The translations under genes and the position numbers were made by a program. The notes below the pieces were generated by a model, which was given only the letters and a program-made list of their open reading frames with translations, made no database searches and was not told where the DNA came from. 64,000 bases of DNA from Orientallactaga sibirica (Eukaryota > Chordata > Mammalia > Rodentia > Dipodidae), in assembly GCA_036365145.1 (NCBI GenBank), contig JAEOAD010000048.1:16437001-16501000 (forward strand), read 5' to 3'. Below, in pieces: positions 47,701-59,324 of this stretch; the first letter of the stretch is position 1, and each line of letters starts with the position of its first letter.

Positions 47701-49898
47701 AATAAATGGCTTGGCAACTTTATTTTCCTTCCTTTCCCTCAAAGTCTTTCTCACCTTCTTATTGTCCATTACCTGCTTGTATGCTGCCTGAGGCCAGGTG
47801 ATCACGGCCCGTGTTTCAAGTCTCTCTACTCTCTGCCTCTTTCTGCTCCACACGTTTTGCTCCCAGACCTATTTTATTGCCCCATAAAGAGACTTGATAT
47901 TGGGGAAAGGTGAAGCAAAGTGGGGCTTAAAGAGCTCACCAATGTTTGTCTGGCATCCCTACCACCATCTTTTCTGATAATGTGCATCAGTGAGCTGGAA
48001 CCATCTTAGAGCAGGCTTCAGTGTTCCATGATCTGTGCTGATAACGTGAAATTTATCTTCCTTGCAAATGTGGGCTTATTTGAGGACAATAGTTAACCAT
48101 GATAATCTTTATGTCCATTCTTTTTTTTTCCCCTGAGAAAAATCATTAACTATTTAGTGAGTGATAAAAGGGTTTTAGGCTCATCAAGGAGTCTGAAGCA
48201 ATACAGTGAATAATGTCTATGGGAATGAGTGAATGAGTGAATGAATGAATGGACCCACTGCAGGAGAAGCATGAGGCTGGAAGAGCTGGCTGAGGACCCT
48301 GAAACTCTGGGTTCTATTTCCTGTTACTCTTCCACTAGCAATCCCCAGAAACTACAGTTGATACCCGATCTGGAGTGCACCCCCCACCATGCACACAAGG
48401 GGCCAGAGTCAGGCATGGCGCTACAGGCAGGACATGGTTACCGGCCTACCCTAGGGACAGGTTGCAAATGTACCTTGGTTCAGGGTCCAGTGTCCTTGAG
48501 GACCCCTAAGTATAACAAAGATGTTCCCCTCTCCAGTGTTCTGTCGCTGACCTCTGAAGCTTCCTTAGGACTCTTTCTGTACCTATGTCTCTTGGGTGAG
48601 CTTACATCATTAGATTGACCGCTCTACGGTCCAGATTCTGTTGTCACATATTGGTCTTATTCTGTGCCTAGTGAGGAACAGTGGCTGACTGAAGATTTGC
48701 TGAAGGACTGCCCCAGTGAACCACTGAGTGAGTGGAAGGAAATAGGTCTGCGAGCTCCTGTTTCCCAGATTCTGCCATCCTGGGATGTTGCATAATGGGT
48801 CTGCAAGTTCTGGATTGTGCTGGGGGTTCTGAGTCTCCCTGGATTCTGCCATCCTCTCAGGGTTGCCTGTTCCCTGGGGTGTCTGAACCACTGCTTTTAG
48901 CTCAGCCCTTCTCGGAATGAACCGACACTGAACTGTACACAAGGCTAAGCAGGCTCTGGTGATGCCCCTTTTCAGACAAAAGGAATGTTATCTGTATAAT
49001 CGAATGACGCAGAGATGTAGAGACGCCTTTGTGACGATACTTGGTCTGCATGGGACAGGAGCTATGGATGTGAGTGTGTGGAAGTAGCTCCTCATAGTTG
49101 ATGCTTCCTCCCTCTCTCTCTCTTCCCACTTCTATTCTTCCTTTGCTTTCTCTCCACCCCCTCCTCTCCGCTCTCCTCCTCTGCCTGACTTAGACAGACT
49201 ATCACTATATGATGGCCAGGTGTGCGTCACCAAACCCAACTTACAAGTTTTCTTCTTGTTCTTCCTGTGAGCTTTTAACTAGATTACTGTTGTCCAAAAT
49301 CTTGTCCACAAGGCTGCAAACCTCTTGTTAACGTTTCTACATCTCCCTACCACAGCTGACATCTCTCTCATCATCACAATACCCTCCTCACTTGCCCAGT
49401 GAACTTTCTAGAAAAGCCAGCATTGGAAACCTTTCAGCATTTTTCCGTGTTTCTCTTTCAGGAGGGAGAAGAGAAAGAATACACAGTAGCCCCCTCCTGA
49501 GGGCAAATCAAATGTCATTATGTGTGTGCTGGCAGCAGGCTGTTTCTCATTTGCCCAAATGACCAATCCCACCATGCCATGCCCATGCTAGACTAGACTG
49601 CTTAGAGCAACAGGTGACATGTGTTAAAACACTACATAATCTGAACGTGCCCCAGGATGGAGACAGAAGGAGTTTGTTTTCTAGGGCTGCGTAGCTCTCC
49701 CGGGTGACTTGCTACGGTGGGGACAGTGAACACTGAGGGAAACGCGACATGTCATAGCAGCAGACTGCAAACTGAAGTGTGGAGTTTGACAATTCTCACT
49801 GCCAGGGACATTCACTGAGTTTGGGCAGATGGGGCTTGAAGTAGAGGTGGCTCTAGTTTTTGTCTAGAGCCGCTGATGTTCCCATCTGACTGTGCATC
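47701..49898. other. Unassigned intergenic DNA (2.2 kb)
   Basis: A short (GAAT)n run lies at 48222-48251. A 'GATTCTGCCATCCT' motif appears twice (48768 and 48843 areas), suggesting an old LTR-like repeat. No gene. Confidence 0.4.
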
Positions 49899-50006
49899 AA
49901 CTTCTTGTCGCTCAACACTGGGGACTGAATCTAGGGCTTCATATTCTGCACTTACCCTGCACTTACTGGGAAAGTGCTTTACCACTGGGCTACATCCCCA
50001 GTCCTT
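49899..50006 (-). mobile_element. ID-like SINE
   Basis: Antisense 'ACACTGGGGACTGAATCTAG' and 'CACTGGGCTACATCCCCAG' are the complement of the ID tRNA-like head. Confidence 0.75.
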
Positions 50007-51436
50007 CCACAAGCCTTTATTTTAGCACCAAAGAAATGGTCCCAAGGCCATGTGCTTAAGCCCTTCTTTGACTTTTCATGGCTGTCAAAGAGTTGGAGTT
50101 ACCCTAACCAGACACCAGGCCCTCAGAGCTCATTTTGTCCATTCTTGTCTTATCTGTTGCCACTTCAGTCCTGGTTTTCTATGCTTCTGCCAGGGACCCT
50201 GAGTATCTTCCTCCTTTCCTCCCTCCTTCCCTGCTATTCTTTCTCAGAAGTAACCCTGGTTCACAGCCCTGCCTGGTGGGTGTTCGAACAACCGGTGGCC
50301 TTGAAATGATTCTAAATGCTCAAATGGTGCTGAGGCCAGTGAAGTCAGATTTTATAGGACGGGCGGGTAAGGCTGAGACGTCTCCCAGATCTCATGGTCT
50401 AGATGGTCCCAAACGTCCATCTGCTACAAGATGTGGAATGCAGAGGGTTCAAGATTCACCAAGGCTCGCCCACTTCTACATGGCAGGCTTGCTCCATGGC
50501 AAGCCCTCCTCAGCCTGCCACTCTGTCTTCTCTGAGTGTGGGAGAGGTCCTGTCCTGTGCTGTGCTGGGCTGGGCTATGCATAGGAGAAACAGGGAGCTC
50601 ATGGGGCTCAGGAGGTGAGGTCTACAGATGGCAACCAGGAGATACAGATGTGCCCACTGTGGGCTCTGCAGTGGCCCTGTGGGGTGTGGAGTCGGAGACA
50701 ACACAAGGACATGGGTCATGTGCGGACACCATGATGGACAAAAATCGGCACTTTTAAATTCATTTCAAAATCACTCAAGTGTTCACTGCTATTTTATGGA
50801 AGCCCCACTTCTCATTAAAATAACTTGTTTAAAATTACAATCTTCTGTCAAGCATAGCTAAGAAATGACCTTTCTTCATTCTAAATACTAAAGAAATCTA
50901 TTTTTCCTAGGCTGTGGGCTGTACTCTTGGGACACATTTAAAAAAAAAAATAAAGAGCATTGGATATTGCTTTCAAAGTTCTCTAATTGCCTAAATTAAT
51001 AATGGCTTTCCCCCTTTGGCTCCTCTAAGGGACAAATGAATTTGAATCTCTCTCTAAAGGATTGAATCTCCAGCTAGCTCATTCTGATTACTTTTTGCTT
51101 TTATTACAGAATTTGAAATGATCCGCAAGGTCACCTCTCCCAACCGCCCCACCCCCTCACCTCCACCTCTTCCTTCCAGTCCCTGGCTCCAAAGGTTTTG
51201 GTTGGAAAGAGGAAACAGAGATGAAGTCCCTGGGCTTTTCCATACTGTGATTGGCCACAATCCCCTGTAGACTAGATACTGTTTATTACAGTGGGTTTCT
51301 GGTTTTATTATAGAAGAAACAATTGTCCTTAGGGAAATTACAAACACATAGAAACACGGCTGCTTCATATTTCACTGTTAAAGAAGCTGCCCAGCCTCTT
51401 CATTTCTTGATACTCTGTTCAAAAACATCTGGCTGT
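50007..51436. other. Unassigned, possible conserved non-coding DNA
   Basis: 50880-51130 is AT-rich, repeat-free and contains ATTA/TAAT-rich sequence. No gene is recognised, and ORFs at 50135-50861 lack domains. Confidence 0.35.
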
Positions 51437-51570
51437 TTTTTTTTTTTTTTTTTTTTTTGGTGAAGCAGAGTCTCACACTAGCCCAAACAGACCTAGACCT
51501 CACTATGTAGACTAGGCTGGCCTCAATCTCACAGCAACCCTCCTAATTCAGCCTCCTGAGTGCCAGCTCT
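51437..51570 (-). mobile_element. B1 SINE, diverged
   Basis: Poly-T then 'AGCAGAGTCTCACACTAGCC' and 'CTGGCCTCAATCTCACAGCA'. Confidence 0.85.
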
Positions 51571-51660
51571 CACTCTTGACTCTTTTTGAGTGTGCATGTC
51601 ACAGCCAGTAGAGACTTAGCTAGAACACACCAATATTGCCTTTAAAAATACCAAAGCACA

Positions 51661-51870
51661 GGGCTGGAGAGATGGCTTAGTGGTTAAGGGATTTGCCTGC
51701 AAAGCCAAAGGACCCAGGTTCGATTCCCCAGGACCCATGTAAGCCAAGGGGCACATGCATCTGGAGTTCGTTTGCAGTGGCTAGAAGCCCTGGCATGCCC
51801 ATTCCCTCTCTGTCTGCCTCTCTTCTATCTCTCTCTCTCTGCTTGCAAATAAATAAATAAAATTTAAAAA
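51661..51870 (+). mobile_element. tRNA-derived SINE with intact Pol III boxes
   Basis: Head GGGCTGGAGAGATGGCTTAG, A-box 'TGGCTTAGTGGTTAAGG', B-box 'GGTTCGATTCC', CT tract, AAATAAATAAATAAAA tail. One of the closest copies to consensus in the window. Confidence 0.96.
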
Positions 51871-52331
51871 AACCCCAAAATTCACAAGAGCAATAGCAAC
51901 AAAATGCTGTCTTTCATCTCCTTAGGAGAAGGCACAGGAAAGAAGGTGAGACAGTTTTAGATATCTAAGATGCTCATGTTAAAGGATATATGTATAGTTA
52001 TTGACTTTGAAGTGTATAGACATTTACTTAAGTCAGAGATTGAATCTTTCCTGAAATGAGCAGTTAGGCTAATGATACAAATTGACTTGTGGCACTTAAT
52101 GAGCAAATTCATCGTTTTAATACAGAGATAACTGGTGCTGAGGACAGCCTCTTCATTCTTCTGAGCAAGCCATGACCAAGAAATCTTTAAGATGATCACA
52201 GTACGCTGGCTGCCCTGAGGCTTTGAGAACTATTTACTTTGAAATTATCATAAGCTGAAAATGATTCACCAATGCAAAAAAGAAAAAGCAGTTAAATGCT
52301 AATCTGTAGGCTCTGTAAAAATATTTTCCCT
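51871..52331. other. Unassigned AT-rich DNA
   Basis: Nothing recognised. Confidence 0.5.
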
Positions 52332-52590
52332 GGGCTGGAGACATGGCTTAGCGGTTAAGGTGCCTGCCTCCTAAGCCTAAGAACCAGGTTTCAATCTCCA
52401 GGTCCTATGTTTAGCCAGATGCAAAGTGAAGCAAGGGCGTGATGCCGCACTTGCCCACAGGGGCGCACACATCTGGACTTGGTTCACAGCAGCTGAGAGA
52501 CTGCTGGCGCACCCATTCTCTATCTGTCTCCCTCTCCCTCTTTCTCTGTCTGTCTCTCTCTCTCTGTCTCTCTCCAAAAAAAAAAATTTT
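52332..52590 (+). mobile_element. tRNA-derived SINE, long-insert variant
   Basis: Sense copy with 'AGGGCGTGATGCCGCACTTG', the complement-side form of the long insert, and a CT/CTGT tract. Confidence 0.93.
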
Positions 52591-53337
52591 TTTTTTCCTT
52601 GCTGAAAATAATTGGACTGAGAAAATTCCACCCCCCCTTTTAAAGTAATAGTGCCCAAAGAGACATAGTGGATTAAAAAATAGTCTTATTGCTCATGGAT
52701 ATGTAGCTGAGACATTTCTTATCTTAAATTTGATGTTAGAGTAACAAGATTATAGAAAATGACATCATGTGATTGGAAGAGCCATGGACTCATTAAAATA
52801 TAGCACACTAAATTAAGTATTGCATTAGATTCGGAGTAGAAACTTGAAGCTGGTGGGAAGAGGTATCAGAAACAGGCTACACATGGTAGAGACGTTTCCT
52901 GTGTGATTAGCCATGACCCATGGGCTACGGGCAGAAACACCAAAGTATGAATGCACAGACCCGCAACTCCTACAACTACTTTCTGGCTGTGATGACCTGC
53001 AAGCCCGCTGAGGACAGTGGGAGTATGTGTGTGACGGGACAAGAGATGTTGAGCTGTGCATGGAACACTGCCCTGCACAGCTGTCTGGCCAGCATCATAA
53101 TTTGCATGAGCTGTGTGCTGTGTCACTAGGCTCCTAACTTCTGGCTGTTAAGGCACTGGGATTTGAGAGTCTGGTTGTTACTGTGGAATAGACTATGCTC
53201 TCTTGACTAAAAAAATCTCACCACAGCCCTGTTGAGAGAGGTAATGCAACCCAACGCCCTCTTTGTGTATTTTCCTTACTATAAGACAATTTGGTAACCA
53301 CATGTTATATTGAGGAGTATACACTCTGGAGCATCAT
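52591..53337. other. Unassigned intergenic DNA
   Basis: No repeat or gene recognised. Confidence 0.45.
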
Positions 53338-53741
53338 TATGGTTTAAATAGGAACTGTTCCTTCCAGGCTCATATGACAATGGCTTGGTCCCCAGTGGGT
53401 AGCACTATTTTGGGAGGTTGGGGAAACTTAGGAGTTGCGATTTAACTGGAGTAAGCGGGTCACTGAAGATAGGTCCTTTAGTTCCTTGTCCTCCCCCCCC
53501 ACGCTGTGCTCTCTCTGCGCTTCTTGTCCTTTAAGAAATGAAGAATGGGGCTAGAGAGATGGATGAGTGGTTAAGCCACCTGCCTGCCAAGCTTAAGAAA
53601 GCCATTTCAACTCTCCAGATCCCACATTTAGCCAGATGCAAAAACTGACGCAAGGGCACAATGCCATGCTTACCCACAAGGGGGCGCATGTGTCTGGAAT
53701 TTGTTCACAGCAGCTGAGAGGCTGTTGACATGCCCATTCTC

Positions 53742-53786
<45 letters not shown>

Positions 53787-54023
53787 GTCTGTCTGTCTGT
53801 CTCTCTCTTCTCTCTCTCTCTCTGTCACTCTCAAGAAAAAAAGAAAGAAAGAAAAAAGAAATGGAAAATGACCTCCTCCACATATCCCTCAATCACTGCA
53901 GCTATTACATTCTGCCCAAGCACAAGGGACCAAGTAACCATTTACTACAACCTCTAGACTGTGAGTCAAAAGGAATCTTTCATTCTTTAAGTTGTTATTC
54001 TGTCACAGTGATGCAGAAGTAAC
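53338..54023 (+). mobile_element. MaLR-type LTR (MT-like) split by a SINE
   Basis: Left part (53338-53545): 'TATGGTTTAAATAGG', 'GCTTGGTCCCCAGTGGGTAG', 'GGGTCACTGAAGATAGG'. Right part (53866-54023): 'GACTGTGAGTCAAAAGGA', 'TTTAAGTTGTTATTCTGTCA'. Together they give the order of an MT-class LTR. Confidence 0.65.
53547..53864 (+). mobile_element. tRNA-derived SINE, long-insert variant, with (TGTC)n
   Basis: Sense copy. The usual CT tract has become (TGTC)n at 53741-53803. AAGAAATGAAGAATG before and AAGAAATGGAAAATG after form an imperfect target duplication. Confidence 0.93.
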
Positions 54024-54029
54024 TGAATT

Positions 54030-54140
54030 GAGTATGAATGATATGGGTTCAAATGCCATCTCTCCCATTTTCTGCATGATCTTGGTCAAAGTCCTTACAT
54101 TCCTTGAGGCTCTTGTCCCTCATAGGTGAGGGCCAGTAAG
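54030..54140 (+). mobile_element. MIR SINE
   Basis: 'GGTTCAAATGCCATCTCTCC', 'GATCTTGGTCAAAGTCCTTA' follow the MIR order. Confidence 0.7.
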
Positions 54141-54454
54141 AAAGAGAGCCTTCTTCAGAGATGTCATTTGGAGATCAGTTCCACAGTGTGCTCAGAAGTG
54201 TGTCTTGACATGGACCTTGACAAATGTTTTTAGCATTATTATTTTGGAAATACACAAAGATTATGTATGGTTTATGATTAGTTGTTGCAGAGGGGGAAGG
54301 AAATGTAAGGTTCTTGTCTCAGTTTTCTGTCATTATTCCTCATACTTGTAATGTCAAAGGGCAACAGGCAGGGGACTCTTGCCCTATGAAGTGTGTGCAC
54401 ACATACACACACAGAAGGCTTCCTTACAGAGGTGGACAGTGGGCACAGGAAGTG

Positions 54455-54458
<4 letters not shown>
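54141..54458. other. Unassigned
   Basis: Nothing recognised. Confidence 0.5.
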
Positions 54459-54486
<28 letters not shown>

Positions 54487-54495
54487 TATCTTATC

Positions 54496-54534
<39 letters not shown>

Positions 54535-54537
54535 TTT
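54459..54537 (+). repeat. (TTATC)n(TTTA)n compound microsatellite
   Basis: About eight TTATC units pass into about ten TTTA units at the tail side of the next SINE. Confidence 0.97.
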
Positions 54538-54784
54538 GAGAGAGAGAGACACACACACACACAGAGAGAGAGAGAGAGGGAGAGGAAGATGTAGAGAATG
54601 GGTGCGCCAGCAGCCTCTCAACTGCTTTGAACAAACTCCAGATGTGTGCACCCCCTTGTGGGCAAGTGTGGCATTGCGCCCTTGTGTCACTGCATCTGGC
54701 TAAACATGGCACCTGGAGATTGGAACCGGTGTTCTTAAGCTTAGCAGACAGGGGCCTTAACTGCTAAGCCATCTCTCCAGCCCC
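54538..54784 (-). mobile_element. tRNA-derived SINE, long-insert variant
   Basis: Antisense with 'AAGTGTGGCATTGCGCCCTT' and head 'GCCATCTCTCCAGCCCC'. An (AC)n run lies inside the GA tract. Confidence 0.94.
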
Positions 54785-54787
54785 TTA

Positions 54788-54999
54788 TTTTTAATAAATA
54801 TTTTTATTTTATTTATTTGCAAGGAGATTGAGAGAGAGGGAGAGAAAATGTTTTTAGCAGGGCCTCATGCTGCTACAATTAAACTCCAGACACATGCACC
54901 ACTTTGTACATCTGGCTTTACATAGGAACTGGGGAATTGAACCCAGGCCATCAGGTTTTGCAAACAAGCACCTCAACCACTGAGCCACCTCTCCAGCCC
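54788..54999 (-). mobile_element. tRNA-derived SINE, diverged short form
   Basis: Antisense directly after the previous copy, tail 'TTATTTATTTGCAAGGAGAT', head 'GCCACCTCTCCAGCCC'. The two form a tandem pair of different subfamilies. Confidence 0.9.
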
Positions 55000-55794
55000 A
55001 TGCCTGTCTTCTTTAGTAGTGCCTGCAAGGTGCCACAGTGTAAAAAATGGTAACTGATTATCTGCTCAGCAACAACCGGGTACAGAGGAGGAGAGATAAA
55101 ATATAATTATTTTTCGTATCTAGATGAGGTGGGGAAATGGGTGGTGATTGTGGCAGGAGAATGTCTTTGTGTCAGCACTACACAGCTCAGTTCCTCGTTC
55201 CCAGATACTCTGGGTGGGGTGCCCGGCTGTGGCGTTTTCATACTCTCACGAGGCAGATGCCGAGAGCCACACTTGGCAGGGAGCTTCACACATCTGCTCA
55301 TTTCTAGCCATTTCTCAGTGTGTATTGGGTGGGGCAGTGTGACGGGTGAATTGATTGTCTGTGTGGAGGGTTCTGCCCAGACCTGCAGCCCAAATGAAGT
55401 GCAACCTTGGGTAGCTTTGCAGTGACAGGAACTGGTGGAAATCAGACTGCAGACTGTTGTTGACCAAATGGCACTGGAAGGAAGACAGTCACGCCTTACC
55501 TTGCATGCTAAACTCTACTACTCACAGGCATACGTGATGTGATGGGATTTGATTTGTCGCATCTGTCAAATGGAAGGGAAAATTCAGTCAGACACCTTAT
55601 TGGTCACGTGGGGTTTGCTGAGAAATGGAATAAGCCTGGCGTGGCATTTTCCAATTAGACTGTGTGGGAACGTCCCTGGATTGTAGGAAGTATGGCTTCC
55701 TGAGCTTCAGATACAGCTTTGGGCAAACAAAATTGACTTAACATGAGAGCTAACTGCAGCTGTTCAAAGAGCCTGAGCAATGTGTAGATGCTAA
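55000..55794. other. Unassigned intergenic DNA
   Basis: No gene. 55540-55690 is repeat-free in appearance. Confidence 0.45.
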
Positions 55795-55890
55795 ACGTTT
55801 CAAAGAACTTTCTCATGTGTTATATTATGCTCACACAAACGCAGGTAGTCTCTAAGCAGGTGTTGGCACCCATTGTGCAGATGCCCTAGA
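55795..55890 (-). mobile_element. MIR-like relic
   Basis: 'CTTTCTCATGTGTTATATTA' and 'CACCCATTGTGCAGATGCC' mirror the MIR 3' half. Weak match. Confidence 0.4.
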
Positions 55891-56157
55891 GATTTTTCAG
55901 TGTAGTACGGAACTTGCAGGTAGGTCCCGCAATCCACAAGCCAATGACTGTATTATGCTGCCATCTTTATCTCTGTGTGCCAGGGGATAATGTGCCCTGC
56001 AGCGTCCCTGGCCTCTGCTCACTAGTTACCAGTGATGCCCCTTTCCTCCAGTGGCGATGCTGGAATATCTGTAACATTGAGGTGACCCCAGAGTGAGTGA
56101 ACTTCTGGTCTGGGTGAGACCATGATAATGAAATGACTGTTCTGGATTGTGGTTGGT

Positions 56158-56311
56158 CTTTTTTTTTTTTCTTTTTTCCTTCAAGGTAGGGTCTCACTCT
56201 AGCCCAGGCTGACCTGGAATTAGTCTCAGGCTGACCTCAAACTCACAGCGATACTCCTACCTCAGCCTTCCCAAGAGCAGGGATTAAAGGTATATGCCAC
56301 CATGCCCGGCT
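56158..56311 (-). mobile_element. B1 SINE
   Basis: Poly-T then 'AAGGTAGGGTCTCACTCTAG' through 'CCACCATGCCCGGCTT'. Confidence 0.95.
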
Positions 56312-56529
56312 TGGGTTGTGTTTTTTATGTATTCACATATCTGCCACTGAGAGTGACTGGGAACAGGCAATTTATTTTATCAAATGTTGCCACGAAGTCA
56401 ATTTTTATTAAGCATTTTTACAATGAGAGCTGAGATGTATTGAGTAGCTATTATGTCCTTGGTACCTGAAGGTCATTTTTTCTACTGATGTAGATATTAG
56501 GGTTTTTACTTTTTTTGCTTTTTTTTAAA

Positions 56530-56715
56530 GTTAAAAATATTTTATTTTATTTATTTACTTGAGAGAGAGAGAGAAAGAGAGAGAGAGTAAATGAACTCTA
56601 GATGCATGTGCCATCTTGTGCATCTGGCTTACATGGGTCCTGGGGAATCAAGCCAAGCCTGGGTTCTGTGGCTTCTCAAGCAAGCCCCTTAACCAATAAG
56701 TCATCTCTCCAGCCT
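56530..56715 (-). mobile_element. tRNA-derived SINE, internally shortened
   Basis: Antisense. The 'GGGCACACCAGGGCC' part is deleted between the GA tract and 'AATGAACTCTAGATGCATG'. Head 'CATCTCTCCAGCC'. Confidence 0.9.
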
Positions 56716-56740
56716 GGTTTTTTTCTTTTTTTAAACCACC

Positions 56741-56743
56741 AGG

Positions 56744-56779
<36 letters not shown>

Positions 56780-56901
56780 CAAGACAGGATCTCGCTGACC
56801 TGGAATTCACTATGTAGTCTAGGGTGGCCTTGAACTCACAGCAATCCTCCGACCTCTGACTTCCGAGTGATGGGATTAAGGCATACACTACCATTCCCGG
56901 C
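56741..56901 (-). mobile_element. B1 SINE with target duplication
   Basis: Antisense B1 flanked by TTTAAACCACC at 56730-56740 and 56902-56912. Confidence 0.95.
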
Positions 56902-56919
56902 TTTAAACCACCTTTTAAG

Positions 56920-56998
56920 GTTGAGTTTGGAGCCTAGTGGTAGAGTACAAGGTCCAAATTTCCATTCACAGCACTGCAAAAAAAAAGAAAAAAAAAAA
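56920..56998 (+). mobile_element. ID-like SINE
   Basis: 'GTTTGGAGCCTAGTGGTAGA' head and 'CAGCACTGCAAAAAAAAAG' tail. Confidence 0.7.
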
Positions 56999-57051
56999 GT
57001 GAAGATGGGAAAGCAAGGCTTAGAGATGCTATGCTTTTTAAAATATATATT

Positions 57052-57216
57052 TTAGCCGGGCATGGTGGTGCACGCCTTTAATCCCAGCACTCGGGAGGCA
57101 GAGGCAGGAGGATTGCCGAGAGTTCGAGGCCACCCTGAGACTCCATAGTGAATTCCAGGTCAGCCTGGACCAGAGTGAGACCCTACCTCGCAAAACCAAA
57201 AAAAAAAAAAAAAAAA

Positions 57217-57218
<2 letters not shown>
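57052..57218 (+). mobile_element. B1 SINE
   Basis: 'AGCCGGGCATGGTGGTGCAC' to poly-A, near consensus. Confidence 0.96.

Positions 57219-57262
<44 letters not shown>
57219..57262 (+). repeat. (AT)n microsatellite
   Basis: About 20 AT units directly after the B1 A tail, likely derived from it. Confidence 0.96.
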
Positions 57263-57266
<4 letters not shown>

Positions 57267-57274
57267 ATACGGTG

Positions 57275-57471
57275 TATTTACTTATTTGAGAGAGAGAAAC
57301 AGGCAGTTAGAGAGAGAGAGAATGGGCATGCCAGGGCCTCCAGCCAATGCAAGCAAACTCAGAAGCATGCACCCCCTTGTGCAACTGGCTTATGTGGGTC
57401 CTGGGGAATCAAATTGGGGTCCTTAGGCTTTGCAGGCAAATACCTTAACTACTAAGCCATTTTTCCAGCCC
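57275..57471 (-). mobile_element. tRNA-derived SINE
   Basis: Antisense, head 'GCCATTTTTCCAGCCC'. Confidence 0.93.
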
Positions 57472-57539
57472 TGCTATACTTTTTTATTGAGGTAAATAGG
57501 GCCTGGAATCTGGTCTTTGTGGTTCTGCAAACCTTCACT

Positions 57540-57541
57540 CA

Positions 57542-57579
<38 letters not shown>

Positions 57580-57880
57580 ATGTGTGGTAATGCTTATGTG
57601 ATGGGTGGTGGACACATGTTTGAGTGCAGGTGTGTGCATCACACGCACGTGCATAAGGAGACCTGAGGAGAAGGTCAGGTGTCCCTCTCTTATCACTCAT
57701 GTGTGCATTTCTGTCCTGGAGACTGGGTCTCTTCTTCAACCCAGAGCTGCTGTCTGTGAGTGAGCCCCAGTGATTCTCACCCATCCCCACCATGTGCAAT
57801 CACACCCAGGTTTTTATGTGGGTTCTGGGGAGTCAGCCCCAGAGGCCCTTATGCTTAAATGACAAGCCATCACCCCAGCC
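57540..57880 (-). mobile_element. (TG)n plus rodent B4/RSINE-like repeat
   Basis: A (TG)n run at 57547-57575 precedes 'GGAGAAGGTCAGGTGTCCCT' and the tRNA-like end 'AAGCCATCACCCCAGCCC'. This matches a common rodent SINE layout, but the subfamily is not certain. Confidence 0.5.
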
Positions 57881-57994
57881 CACCCTCACTCATTTTACTA
57901 GCAGCATGCTTAAGGGTGTGAATTTAGGATGCAGAGTACCCTGGTTCAAATTCGGGCAGACAAGTTCTGTACTCTTACGTGAGCCATTTAGGTT

Positions 57995-58190
57995 TTTAAA
58001 TTAAATTAAATTTATTTACGAGAAAGTATGGGGCGGGGAATAGGTGTGCCAGGTCCTCCTGCCACTGCAAACAAACTTCAAATGTATGCGCCACTGAGTG
58101 CATCTGGTTTACGTGGGTATTGGGGAATCTAACCTAGGTACGTTGGCATTACAGACAACTGCCTGAACCACTGAGCCATCTCTCCATTCC
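57995..58190 (-). mobile_element. tRNA-derived SINE, diverged
   Basis: Antisense with AATTAAATTAAATTTATTTA tail, no pure GA tract, head 'GCCATCTCTCCATTCC'. Confidence 0.87.
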
Positions 58191-58197
58191 TACTTAG

Positions 58198-58364
58198 TTT
58201 TTTTTTTTTTTTTTTTTTTTGGTTTTGCAAGGTAGGGTCTCACTCTGGTCCAGGCTGACCTGGAATTAACTATGTAATCTCAGGATGGCCTCGAACTCTT
58301 GGCGATCCTCCTACCTCTGCCTCCCAAGTGCTGGGATTAAAAGCGTGCGCCACCACACCCGGCC
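58198..58364 (-). mobile_element. B1 SINE with target duplication
   Basis: Antisense B1 'GGTAGGGTCTCACTCTGGTC' to 'CCACCACACCCGGCC'. CTACTTAGTTTTTT occurs at 58190 and again at 58365. Confidence 0.96.
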
Positions 58365-58384
58365 CTACTTAGTTTTTTTAACCA

Positions 58385-58480
58385 CACCTATGAAATAGAT
58401 ATAATTACTAGCTTGATTTGATATAAGAGGAAATTGAGGTCAAGGGTGCCCAAATGACACAATTGCATGACTAGCCAAGA
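58385..58480 (-). mobile_element. MIR relic
   Basis: 'TAAGAGGAAATTGAGGTCAA' and 'ACAATTGCATGACTAGCC' mirror the MIR core region. Confidence 0.5.
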
Positions 58481-59324
58481 CAGCGCCACCCACCCAGCCA
58501 ATAAACCTCTTCAGATCACTGCACCCTCAGACTTTCCCATGACACCGGTATTTATTTGTGCACTCCAATATTCCTCTCTTCATCTTGCTCTTTCTTCCTG
58601 TCACCTTTCCAGACACCTGCAGGGACCATGGGCTGACAGACTGGGATTCAAGCACCATGGCAGCTCCTGTCATATACCCTCCTTGCACCTGAGATAATTT
58701 TTCCAGGGTCTAGCTCCTGCCTGGAAGGGATAGATGCTGTGACCAGCCCCATCTACTACTGTCCCCTCCAAATGCCTCCAAGGTGACTTCTTTTCCCCTC
58801 TAGATGGGAAACCTTTGGTGGGAACAAGAATTTGAAGTCAGGGCCAATCTCTACAGGGCCAAAGGTTAAAATATGAAATGTGAGTGGTACCATACCCAGA
58901 GCAGATGGAAAGCCAGACTGAATGCAGTCTTGTCTTCCCATCCAATGGCTACCCGGCTCTCTCTGGGAAATAAAGGGTGTAGGTTAGGCTAGAACAGGGG
59001 TTCCCTTCTCAGGACCCCTCGTTAACTATGCTTGACTTGTTTCTGCTGTATGATAACCTCGCTGTTCTCCACGTCTCCCTGTGCAGTTACTATAGGCAAT
59101 GCTATTCCTGAGCGTGTGAAGCTAACTCCCCTAATTTAAAACAAAGCCTTCCCTCGAACGTCATTTCCCCCAAACAAACAAGAAAGCAAACAAACAAACA
59201 AACAAGCTAGTTTTCTCCTGTCCTCGTGCAGCACTAGCCAGAGTTTCTGGTTCTTTGCTGGCTATACGAGGCTTGCCTAAGGATGGTTGGGTAGAAGATA
59301 GGGAAGGAGGCTGCGCTGCCTGTC
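58481..59324. other. Unassigned; may hold the eroded 5' LTR of the class I ERV
   Basis: AATAAA near 58972 and pyrimidine-rich DNA to 59110 could be LTR, but no primer-binding site is visible before the gag trace. A CAAA run lies at 59173-59204. Confidence 0.3.

Noticed and set aside
51661..51870. Functional tRNA gene
   Set aside because: The A and B boxes belong to a dispersed SINE with CT tract and A-rich tail; there is no cloverleaf acceptor stem or anticodon arm that I can support.
53730..53803. CRISPR-like or regulatory repeat array
   Set aside because: A simple (TGTC)n microsatellite inside a SINE, with no spacers.
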